From positions 124,001 to 188,000 of the forward strand of contig JBCCEW010000007.1 of assembly GCA_039030075.1 (NCBI GenBank): DNA of 64,000 bases. The letters are read 5' to 3'. Each line of letters opens with the position of its first letter. Within the stretch, counting starts at the first letter, position 1. Source of the DNA: Myxococcota bacterium (lineage in GTDB: Bacteria > Myxococcota_A > UBA9160 > SMWR01). Positions 57,669 to 64,000 of this stretch are shown piece by piece. A program made the translations under genes and the position numbers. The notes below the pieces were generated by a model, which was given only the letters and a program-made list of their open reading frames with translations, was not told the DNA's origin and ran no database searches.

Positions 57669-58829
57669 CTACCGCGGCAGACCGAGGCCGGCCCCGGCCA
57701 CGATGTCGCGCATCACTTCGTTCGTTCCGCCGCCGAACCGGAAGATCGGCGCGATGCGGAAGGCCCACTCCATGCGCCCCTCGGCGGGAGCCAGGTCGCC
57801 GTTCTCCTTCGACAGCCCGCCGTAGCGACCGAGCAGGTCCATGGCGGTGTTGGCGAGACGCGCGCGCAGCTCGGTGCCCGACACCTTCGCCATCGAGGCC
57901 TCGGCGATCGGAGTGCCGCCCTTCGAGATGATCCAGGCGTTGTTGAGGGCCAGCGCACGGTGCTCCTGCAGGTCGAGCTGGAGCTCGGCGAGCTTTCGTC
58001 GCACCAGCGGGTCCCCGAGCTTCCCCGGCGCGTGCTCCTGCAGGTAGGCGACGAGCTGATCGTAGAGCCGCGCCAATGCACCGGTCGCGGCGAGCCCGAC
58101 GCGCTCGTGGTTCAGCGCGTGCATCACGATGCCCCAACCCTGATTGAGCCCACCGACGAGGTTGGCGTGGGGGACGCGCACGTCGTCGTAGAAGGTCTCG
58201 CAGGTGTGGCCGCCGTACATCGCGTGCAGCGGCCGGATCGTGAGGCCGTCGGCGTCGGTCGGCACGATGAACACCGAGATGCCCTGATGCTTCGGGAGAT
58301 CCGGGTCCGTGCGCACGGCCAACCAGATGTGGGTGGCCACGTCGGCGAGCGACGTCCAGATCTTCTGGCCGTTGATCACCCACTCGTCTCCGACCCGGAC
58401 AGCCTTCGTGCGCAGCGAGGCGAGGTCGGTTCCGGCGTTGGGCTCGCTGTAGCCGATCGCGAAGGTGTACTCGCCGCTCCAGATGCCAGGCAGGTAGGCC
58501 TCGCGCTGGGCGTCGTTCCCGAATTGCTGAATCGACGGGCCGATCGAGGTGTAGGTGAGGTTGCCGTAGGGCATGCCCCAGTACTCCATCTCTTCGACGA
58601 AGAGGTACTGGTAGAGCAGGTTCTTCCCCTGCCCTCCCTGCTCGACGGGCCAGCAGATCCGTGCCCACCCCTTTTCCTCGAGGGCCGCGCGAAACTTCGC
58701 GAGCTCGGGACCGCCGGCGCCGTAGGTGGCCGCGTACTCGGCCAACAGCTGCGGAGTTCGCCATTCGCGAATGAAGGCGCGCAGCTCGTCGCGAAACGCC
58801 AGGTGATCGGGTTCCCAGGAAAAGTCCAT
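57669..58829 (-). CDS. Acyl-CoA dehydrogenase, large subunit of a heteromeric pair
   Basis: Acyl-CoA dehydrogenase of 386 residues. Characteristic blocks are FAIGYSEPNAGTDLASLRT (about 122-140), GGHTCETFYDDVRVP (about 195-209) and the C-terminal FRFGGGTNEVMRDIVAGAG. It lacks the R-x2-FG-x6-Q motif found in the partner at 56567-57655. The start ATG at 58829 has AGGGAG eight bases upstream; a longer frame to 58961 adds non-conserved residues. It is the first gene of the pair and is divergent from an enoyl-CoA hydratase gene, suggesting a small beta-oxidation unit. Confidence 0.86.
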   Translation of the reverse strand: MDFSWEPDHLAFRDELRAFIREWRTPQLLAEYAATYGAGGPELAKFRAALEEKGWARICWPVEQGGQGKNLLYQYLFVEEMEYWGMPYGNLTYTSIGPSIQQFGNDAQREAYLPGIWSGEYTFAIGYSEPNAGTDLASLRTKAVRVGDEWVINGQKIWTSLADVATHIWLAVRTDPDLPKHQGISVFIVPTDADGLTIRPLHAMYGGHTCETFYDDVRVPHANLVGGLNQGWGIVMHALNHERVGLAATGALARLYDQLVAYLQEHAPGKLGDPLVRRKLAELQLDLQEHRALALNNAWIISKGGTPIAEASMAKVSGTELRARLANTAMDLLGRYGGLSKENGDLAPAEGRMEWAFRIAPIFRFGGGTNEVMRDIVAGAGLGLPR

Positions 58830-58959
58830 CGCGTTGCTCCCTGGCCGGAGCGGCGTGCAGAGCGCGCCGGCAGCCTCTCGCATTCTGGCAGAAGCCGCCG
58901 GCCGAACGCGAACGTCTCGCCCCCTTGACGGTCCGCCCCCGGGCGCGAGCATCCGGCGC

Positions 58960-59769
58960 ATGCCCGCTCACCTCGAACTCCCCCCCGAACATCCCCACGT
59001 CGCGCTGGTGACGATCGACCGCCCCGAGCGCGCGAACTCGCTCGATCCGCCGACGCTGCGCGAGCTGGCCGCGGCCTGGGAGCGCATCGCCGACGACGAC
59101 GAGATCCGCTGTGCCGTGCTGACCGGAGCCGGACCGCGCGTCTTCTGTGGCGGCATGGACATGCAGGCGACGATCGCCGTCTCTCAGGCGCTGGCACGCG
59201 GCGAACGCATCGACCCGAAGGACTTCGAGGGCCTGCGCGCCGTCCGCACCGCGACCCTCGCGGGCTTCGATCTCGAGACGCCGCTCATCTGCGCGATCAA
59301 CGGACACGCGCGCGCCATCGGTTGCGACATCCTGCTGGCCGCCGAGCTTCGCTTCGCCGCACCCCACGCGACCTTCGCCCTCGAGGAGGTTGCGCGCGGT
59401 CTCTACCCGACGGGAAATGCCACCGTCATGCTCGCGCGTCAGATCGGCTGGGCCCACGCCCACGAGATCATGCTGACCGCCCAACCCCTCGATGCGACGC
59501 GCGCCGCCGAGATCGGTCTGATCAACCGGGTGGTACCCGAGTCCCTGCTGATGGACACGGTCTTCGAAGCGGCCGACGCCATCGCCGCCAATGCGCCACT
59601 CGCCGTGCGCGCCACGCGACAGGGCGTCCGCGAGCTCTTCCACCTTCCGCTGGCCGAGGCCTACGAACGCCAGGAGGAACTCGGCAAACCCCTCCGTCGC
59701 ACCGAGGACGCGGCCGAAGCCACGCGGGCCTTCGCCGAGAAGCGACCGCCGGTGTGGAAAGGTCGCTAA
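58960..59769 (+). CDS. Enoyl-CoA hydratase/isomerase family protein
   Basis: Crotonase-fold enzyme of 269 residues. HVALVTIDRPERANSLDPPTL opens the fold; GPRVFCGGMDM (about 58-68) and CAINGHARAIGCDILLAAELRF (about 107-128) form the oxyanion hole and substrate pocket. In the usual Glu positions it has GHARAIGCD and EEVARGLYPTG, so at least one catalytic acid is conserved. It probably hydrates an enoyl-CoA made by the adjacent divergent dehydrogenase pair. Confidence 0.85.
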   Translation: MPAHLELPPEHPHVALVTIDRPERANSLDPPTLRELAAAWERIADDDEIRCAVLTGAGPRVFCGGMDMQATIAVSQALARGERIDPKDFEGLRAVRTATLAGFDLETPLICAINGHARAIGCDILLAAELRFAAPHATFALEEVARGLYPTGNATVMLARQIGWAHAHEIMLTAQPLDATRAAEIGLINRVVPESLLMDTVFEAADAIAANAPLAVRATRQGVRELFHLPLAEAYERQEELGKPLRRTEDAAEATRAFAEKRPPVWKGR

Positions 59770-59812
59770 GCGGGAGTCCGGAAGGGCCGCTGGCCGAGCG
59801 TTCGGAAAGATC

Positions 59813-59849
59813 GCGAGGCCGGGTTCTGGAGCGAGACGCGCGGCCTCGC
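59813..59849. terminator. Inverted repeat between convergent genes
   Basis: GCGAGGCC (59813-59820) and GGCCTCGC (59842-59849) are perfect 8-bp arms with a 21-base loop. They lie in the 90-base gap between the stops of the convergent hydratase and zinc-ribbon genes, so the repeat may terminate either transcript. No U-run follows. Confidence 0.4.
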
Positions 59850-59859
59850 CGTCGACGGC

Positions 59860-60585
59860 CTAGAGCGGCAGGTCGTGGAAGGTCAGCGCGACCCGGTACG
59901 CCTTGAACGAGATCGTCTGAGCCGCGCCCGCCGCCGCGTAGGCCAGCTCTTCGGGGATCTCCTCGATCACGATCACGCCGCGCACGTTGCTGCGGTCCTT
60001 CGCGAGGTGCTTCTTCACGTAGCCGATGCGCGCGAAGATCTCGGGCATCAACGTGTCGACGTCCCGCGGATCCGGAACGGCCACCACGACGAAGTCGCCA
60101 TCGGCGTCGCGCGCGAGGATGTCGATCGAACCCACCGGTGTGCGGTAGTCGACACCGAGCTGGTTGTTGCGCGGATCGCTGTAGAGCTTGAGGTTCGGCT
60201 CCACCAGGTCGGGCTGCTCACCCACCAGCGTGCGCACCTGCGCCGCCGAGAGGTGCAGCACGGCCGGCCCGGGCTCCCGCTCGAGCGAGCGCGTGCGTCG
60301 CGGTCGCGCGGGACGCTCGGGCTTCAGCTCTTCGGCAGCGGCCGGGTCGACGGCTTCCGCCAGTACATCCACTTCAGCGAGCTCCAGATCCACCGCGCCG
60401 TCTCCCTGTTCGTCCTCTTCCACCGGGGCCTTCGCGCGGCCGAGCGAGCGCGCTTCCGCAACGGGAAGGCGCTCGGGCTCGGGACGACCGCTATCGGGGA
60501 TCGTCGCGAACGCCCGCCGCCCACAGCTGGGGCACGCGCTCTTCCCTTCCTGGAATCGCGTGTTGCACGCTTTGCAGAGGAGCAT
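59860..60585 (-). CDS. Zinc-ribbon protein with degenerate NucS-like nuclease domain
   Basis: Protein of 241 residues. An N-terminal zinc ribbon has Cys4, Cys7, Cys18 and Cys21 (LLCKACNTRF, ACPSCGRR). A Glu/Ala/Pro-rich linker follows to about residue 110. The C-terminal 120 residues match the NucS/DUF91 nuclease layout: NLKLYSDPRNNQLGVDYRTP, GSIDILARDADGDFVVVAVP and IARIGYVKKHL-VRGVIVIEEIPEEL. The E-x-K of the catalytic core is replaced (VVVAVPDP in place of VVVEVK), so it is likely nuclease-inactive. The start ATG at 60585 was picked because the zinc ribbon begins there. The function may be nucleic-acid or protein binding. Confidence 0.72.
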   Translation of the reverse strand: MLLCKACNTRFQEGKSACPSCGRRAFATIPDSGRPEPERLPVAEARSLGRAKAPVEEDEQGDGAVDLELAEVDVLAEAVDPAAAEELKPERPARPRRTRSLEREPGPAVLHLSAAQVRTLVGEQPDLVEPNLKLYSDPRNNQLGVDYRTPVGSIDILARDADGDFVVVAVPDPRDVDTLMPEIFARIGYVKKHLAKDRSNVRGVIVIEEIPEELAYAAAGAAQTISFKAYRVALTFHDLPL

Positions 60586-60705
60586 GGAAGAGGCATCGGC
60601 CGATCGGCAGAAGACCTGAAACGGGAACGCAGGCGCCCCGCGAGAACCCCGGAATTTCGTGCATTTTCGGGCGTTTTCGGGCCCTTCCCGTGGTAGAAGA
60701 GGGCC

Positions 60706-61533
60706 ATGTCGAAGCCCTTCGAGACGCTCCAGACGGAAACCGCGGGCGGCATCACCACGGTCACCTTCGATCACCCCCCGATGAACCTGCTCGACGGGGC
60801 GGTGATGGCCGACCTCGACCGCCTCGGGCGCGAGCTCGAAGCCGACGCGAACCTGCGCGTCGCGATCTTCCAGAGCGCGAACCCGGACTACTTCCTCGCA
60901 CACGCAGACGTCACGCTGATCCAGCAGCTGCCCACCGAAGTACCGCCGAAATCCGAAGAGCTCTCGTACTTCCACGTGCTGGTCGAGCGTTTCCGCACAC
61001 TCCCCGCCGCGACGATCGGGGTGATCGAGGGACGCGCCCGCGGCGGCGGCAGCGAGTTCCTGTTGTCCCTCGACATGCGCTTCGGCGCTCTCGGCCACTG
61101 CCTCGTCAGTCAACCAGAAGTGGCGCTGGGCATCCTGCCGGGCGGCAGCGGCACCCAACGACTCCCGCGTTTGATGGGACGCGCCCGCGCCCTCGAAGCG
61201 ATCCTCGGCTGCGACGACTTCGACGCCGCCACCGCCGAACGCTACGGCTGGATCAACCGCGCACTGCCACCGGCCGCCCTGCGCCCCTTCGTACGCGACC
61301 TCGCCCAGCGCATCGCGTCGTACCCCCGTGAAGCCATCGCCCTCGCGAAGGCGAGCGTCGACGCGGCGGACGAGACCCTCCGAGACGGCCTGCTCGAGGA
61401 AGCCCACCTCTTCCAGCAGACCCTGGGCACGCCCGGTGCCCGCGACCGAATGGCGCGTTTCCTCGAGGTCGGCGGCCAGACCCCCGACGGGGAGCGCGAC
61501 CTCGCCTCGCTGTTGCAACGCCTCTCTGACTGA
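60706..61533 (+). CDS. Enoyl-CoA hydratase/isomerase family protein
   Basis: Crotonase-fold enzyme of 275 residues. TVTFDHPPMNLLDGAVMADL opens the fold, NPDYFLAHADV is in the first pocket, and GVIEGRARGGGSEFLLSLDMRF (about 105-126) with LPGGSGTQRLPRLMG (about 144-158) carries the oxyanion hole and catalytic positions. The ATG follows AGAGGG. It is divergent from the NucS-like gene and followed 10 bases later by the carboxymuconolactone-decarboxylase-like gene. Two tandem TTTTCGGGC copies lie just upstream (60664-60683). Confidence 0.86.
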   Translation: MSKPFETLQTETAGGITTVTFDHPPMNLLDGAVMADLDRLGRELEADANLRVAIFQSANPDYFLAHADVTLIQQLPTEVPPKSEELSYFHVLVERFRTLPAATIGVIEGRARGGGSEFLLSLDMRFGALGHCLVSQPEVALGILPGGSGTQRLPRLMGRARALEAILGCDDFDAATAERYGWINRALPPAALRPFVRDLAQRIASYPREAIALAKASVDAADETLRDGLLEEAHLFQQTLGTPGARDRMARFLEVGGQTPDGERDLASLLQRLSD

Positions 61534-61543
61534 AGGAACCCGA

Positions 61544-62098
61544 ATGCCGACCCGGATCCCCCTGATGGAGCCCGAGAACACGCCGGCCGAAACACGCGCC
61601 GTGTTCGAAACGCTCCCCGTGCACCTCGACATCTTCAAGCTGATGGCCGTCGCCGAGAACCACTTCCGTCCCCTGCTCCGACTCGGCGCATCGATCCTGG
61701 GCCAGCAGGAACTGGATCCGAAGCTGCGCGAGTTCGCGATCCTGCAGGCGGCCGCCCTGACACCGGGACGCTACGAGTGGGTGCAGCACGTTCCGATCGC
61801 CCTGGCTGCGGGAGCGCGCGACGAACAGATCGAAGCCCTGGAGCGAGGCGATCTCGGAGCTTCGGTTTGGGACGAGCGCGAGTCGCTCTTGCTTCGCTTC
61901 GGCGCCCAGGCGCTCCGCGAGACGCGCGTCGACGCGGAGCTCTTCTCCGAGATGCAGGGCGCGTTCTCGTCGCGCGAGATCGTCGAGGTGCTGATCACCC
62001 TCGGCTACTACAACATGCTGGCGCGGCTGACCGAAGTGGTGGACCTCGATCCCCAGTCCCCCGCCGGCACGGCGGTCTCCGACGCGGCGAAGCGTTGA
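61544..62098 (+). CDS. Carboxymuconolactone decarboxylase family protein
   Basis: AhpD/CMD-like all-helical protein of 184 residues. The core EFAILQAAALTPGRYEWVQHVPIA (about 65-88) matches the family helix, but the Cys-x2-Cys of AhpD peroxidases is absent; Glu/His (YEWVQH) take the place seen in decarboxylases. The ATG at 61544 follows a GAAGGAAC site. It lies 10 bases after the enoyl-CoA hydratase, probably in one operon. Specific substrate unknown. Confidence 0.82.
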   Translation: MPTRIPLMEPENTPAETRAVFETLPVHLDIFKLMAVAENHFRPLLRLGASILGQQELDPKLREFAILQAAALTPGRYEWVQHVPIALAAGARDEQIEALERGDLGASVWDERESLLLRFGAQALRETRVDAELFSEMQGAFSSREIVEVLITLGYYNMLARLTEVVDLDPQSPAGTAVSDAAKR

Positions 62099-62139
62099 AG
62101 CGGCGGCGGGCGGCGGCCCGTGTCCCGCCCGAACGGCGC

Positions 62140-62145
62140 TAGGCT
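62140..62145 (+). promoter_or_regulatory. -10 box for a probable leaderless transcript
   Basis: TAGGCT is followed by exactly 6 bases and then the GTG of the LLM oxidoreductase gene, so the mRNA would start at or next to the start codon. No ribosome-binding site is present. The same spacing is seen at the divergent promoter at 26570. Confidence 0.4.
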
Positions 62146-62151
62146 CGCCCC

Positions 62152-63129
62152 GTGAGCGCGGCAGAAGCGACCCAACAGGACCGGATCGAACTGGGCATCA
62201 CGCCCTGGGATTTCTCGGCCGGAATGCAGGCGGACCGGCTTGCCCAACAGGGCGAGCGCGCCGAAGCCCTGGGCATAGGCTCGTTCTGGCTCCCCGAAAA
62301 CCACTTCTCGGGTCCGGGCGCGATCCCGCAGCCGCTCCTGTGGCTGGGCGCCGTCGCCGCGCGCACCCGCCGCCTGCGACTCGGCACGACCTCCTACCTC
62401 TTGCCGATCCGGAATCCGCTGCAGGCCGCGGAAGAGGTCGCCGTGCTCGACCGCCTGTCTGGCGGCCGCGTCATCCTCGGCGTCGGACGCGGTTTTCGAA
62501 AGGCGCTCTTCGAAGCCTTCGACGTCGACGTGAGCACCAAGCGTGACAACTTCGAAGCCACGCTCGCCGTCATGCAGAAGGCGTGGTCCGGCGAATCGCT
62601 CACCGACGGCCCTGGGCCTCCGACCCGGCTGGCGCCCCTGCCCGTGCAGGCACCCCACCCGCCGATCTGGGTCGCGGCCTTCGGACCGAAGGCACTCGCC
62701 CAGGCGGGACGCCTCGGCCTGCCTTATCTGGCATCGCCGATGGAGAGCCTCGACTCGCTGGTGGAGAACTACGGCCGCCACCGGGAGAACCTCGCCGAGC
62801 ACGACCACGACGGCAGCGACCTCGCGGTGCCGATCATGCGCACCGTGTTTGCCCACCCCGATCCCGGCGTCGTCGGCCGGGTGCGCGACGCGCTCACCCG
62901 ACAAACCCTGGCGATGGCGAAGAACGCCTCGCCCGCGCTGCGCCGCGCCGGCAGCACCGACGTCGAGGACTTCGCGCTGCTCGGAGAACCGGCCCGCGTC
63001 GCCGATGCCGCGGCCCGCTATCGCGAGAAGCTCGGCATGACGCACCTGATCGCCCGCACCCAGCTCCCCGGCGCCGAGGAGACGGAGCTGCTCGAAGGCC
63101 TCGAGCACGTGGCGGGCCTGTTTGCCTGA
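62152..63129 (+). CDS. LLM class flavin-dependent oxidoreductase
   Basis: TIM-barrel bacterial-luciferase-like enzyme of 325 residues using FMN or F420. IELGITPWDFSAGM opens the barrel; FWLPENHFSGPGAIPQPL (about 44-61), RLRLGTTSYLLPIRNPLQAAEE (about 76-97) and GGRVILGVGRGFRKALFEAF (about 104-123) are family blocks. Cofactor choice between FMN and F420 is not decided by what I can see. The GTG start seems to be leaderless. The CobW gene follows after 3 bases on the same strand. Confidence 0.87.
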   Translation: MSAAEATQQDRIELGITPWDFSAGMQADRLAQQGERAEALGIGSFWLPENHFSGPGAIPQPLLWLGAVAARTRRLRLGTTSYLLPIRNPLQAAEEVAVLDRLSGGRVILGVGRGFRKALFEAFDVDVSTKRDNFEATLAVMQKAWSGESLTDGPGPPTRLAPLPVQAPHPPIWVAAFGPKALAQAGRLGLPYLASPMESLDSLVENYGRHRENLAEHDHDGSDLAVPIMRTVFAHPDPGVVGRVRDALTRQTLAMAKNASPALRRAGSTDVEDFALLGEPARVADAAARYREKLGMTHLIARTQLPGAEETELLEGLEHVAGLFA

Positions 63130-63132
63130 CCG

Positions 63133-64000
63133 ATGAACGAGCGCATCCCCGTGCTCATCGTTTCGGGCTTCCTCGGTAGCGGGAAGACGACGCTCGTTCG
63201 GCATCTGTTGGCCGACGCCCAGCGCACCGGCGTCCGGCTCGCTGTGGTGTCGAACGAGTTCGGAGAGCTCGGCGTCGACGCGACGCTCTTCACCGCGGCG
63301 CGCGAAGACTACGTGGAGCTCTCGGGCGGCTGCATCTGCTGCAAGCTCTCCGACGCGCTCGTCGAGACCCTGCAAGAAATCCGCGAGCGCTCGAACCCGG
63401 ATCGCATCGTGATCGAGACCTCCGGCGTCGCCCTTCCCTTCGACACCCAGCTCCAGCTCTGGCGGGATCCCGTACGAGATTGGGTGTCCGACGACGTCGC
63501 GGTCGTGGTGGTGAATGCCGAGCAGGTCGCGACGGGACGCGACCTCGACGACACCTTCGAGCAACAGGTCTCGTCCGCGGACCTCTTGTTGCTGAACCAG
63601 GTCGACCAGGTTCCCGAAGACGCGCTGCCCCGGCTCGAAGACACCCTGCGCGAGCTCGAACCCGAAGCGCCGATCCTGCGCGCGAACCACGCCCGCGTGG
63701 CGCCGGATCTGCTGTTCCCGCCCGACCCCGAGGGCCTGCGCCAGCGCCGACGCGCAGACGGCGAGAGCGCCGCCCCCCACACCCACGAGCCCTTCGCCTC
63801 CGAGGAGCTCGCGGTGCCCGACGGCATCTCCGAGGCGGCACTGCTCGAACGACTCTCGAACCTGGGCGCGTTGCGCGCGAAGGGGTTCGTGGTCACCGAC
63901 GCCGGGCTGCGGGTGGTCCAGGGGGTCGGCGCGCGCGTTCAGCTCGAGGTGCCCGACTTCGAGGTACCCGCCGAACAGCGCGGTCGCATCGTCGTGATCC
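63133..64000 (+). CDS. CobW-type GTP-dependent metallochaperone (3' end cut by window)
   Basis: G3E-family GTPase; 289 codons are visible and the frame is open at the edge. Walker A is GFLGSGKTT (12-20), the metal-binding C-x-C-C is GGCICCKLSD (Cys67, Cys69, Cys70), the switch/Walker B region is VIETSGVALP and the GTP-specificity motif is LLLNQVDQV (N-x-x-D in place of NKxD). The His-rich stretch before the C-terminal domain is short (APHTHEP). It delivers zinc or cobalt to a client enzyme. It starts 3 bases after the LLM gene. Confidence 0.85.
   Translation, partial: MNERIPVLIVSGFLGSGKTTLVRHLLADAQRTGVRLAVVSNEFGELGVDATLFTAAREDYVELSGGCICCKLSDALVETLQEIRERSNPDRIVIETSGVALPFDTQLQLWRDPVRDWVSDDVAVVVVNAEQVATGRDLDDTFEQQVSSADLLLLNQVDQVPEDALPRLEDTLRELEPEAPILRANHARVAPDLLFPPDPEGLRQRRRADGESAAPHTHEPFASEELAVPDGISEAALLERLSNLGALRAKGFVVTDAGLRVVQGVGARVQLEVPDFEVPAEQRGRIVVI

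Noticed and set aside
54446-57931. A 1161-codon plus-strand open frame
   Set aside because: It runs antisense through the membrane-TPR and acyl-CoA dehydrogenase genes, is rich in Arg/Gly/Glu and has no domain; a high-GC shadow.
60664-60683. Tandem TTTTCGGGC as a regulatory site
   Set aside because: Only two adjoining copies of a short simple sequence; too weak to separate from slippage.
1-64000. tRNA, rRNA, CRISPR, prophage or insertion-sequence genes
   Set aside because: No cloverleaf, rRNA-like stretch, regular repeat-spacer pattern, integrase or transposase was found on reading both strands, although a short tRNA could be missed by eye.

Overview
The window is a GC-rich, gene-dense bacterial chromosome segment with short intergenic gaps and frequent 4-base stop/start overlaps (ATGA or GTGA). 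I read 56 protein-coding genes. Two are cut by the window edges: an acyltransferase on the left and a CobW-type GTPase on the right. I saw no rRNA, tRNA, CRISPR array, phage or transposase gene. The gene mix (many acyl-CoA dehydrogenases, hydratases and thiolase-like enzymes, an EpsI/exosortase-like pair, Wzz/CpsD proteins, a DUF2330 protein) suggests a free-living, lipid-degrading Gram-negative bacterium of the former deltaproteobacterial assemblage (Myxococcota, Binatota or a relative). That placement is an inference from gene content, not a phylogenetic result.

Layout. 1-10 kb: acyltransferase, methyltransferase, an MFS / RnfD-like / DUF2330 run, an NTF2-like protein, a large molybdopterin oxidoreductase and a diiron ferritin-like oxygenase. 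10-17.6 kb: CBS-domain protein, a stand-alone E2/CAT-like protein, a TetR regulator, gamma-carbonic anhydrase, M20 amidohydrolase, quinone oxidoreductase, a deoxyhypusine-synthase-like protein, a small conserved protein and an alpha/beta hydrolase. 17.6-24 kb: a six-gene minus-strand operon whose content and near-order match the mycobacterial igr locus for the last steps of steroid side-chain degradation (heteromeric acyl-CoA dehydrogenase pair, MaoC plus MaoC-DUF35 hydratase pair, Ltp2-like aldolase, cytochrome P450). A probable operator lies in front of it. 24-33 kb: lipoprotein, ketopantoate-reductase-like protein and SDR fired from one symmetric promoter, a ferric-reductase-like membrane protein, a KshB-like flavin/2Fe-2S reductase, FAH hydrolase, endonuclease V, TerB and sirtuin. 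33-43.6 kb: EthD-like protein, two lipoproteins, a parvulin, a Rieske oxygenase with its own ferredoxin, amidohydrolases including a NagA-like deacetylase, FKBP isomerase and GST.

43.7-51.2 kb is a surface-polysaccharide locus: three glycosyltransferases (two apparently starting at non-standard codons), an exosortase-like membrane protein lacking the catalytic Cys, EpsI, a Wzz/GumC-type co-polymerase and a CpsD-type kinase. A 165-bp element with perfect 15-bp inverted ends sits between two of the glycosyltransferase genes and carries both of their stop codons. 51.4-64 kb: glutamyl-Q tRNA(Asp) synthetase, a metallophosphoesterase lipoprotein, a membrane-TPR protein, a second heteromeric acyl-CoA dehydrogenase pair, two enoyl-CoA hydratases, a zinc-ribbon NucS-like protein with a degraded nuclease motif, a carboxymuconolactone-decarboxylase-like protein, an LLM flavin oxidoreductase and the CobW-type GTPase.

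Taken together, the igr-like operon, the second dehydrogenase pair, the hydratases, the KshB-like reductase and the P450 point to catabolism of steroid-like or branched polycyclic lipids. The 44-51 kb block points to an exported polysaccharide.
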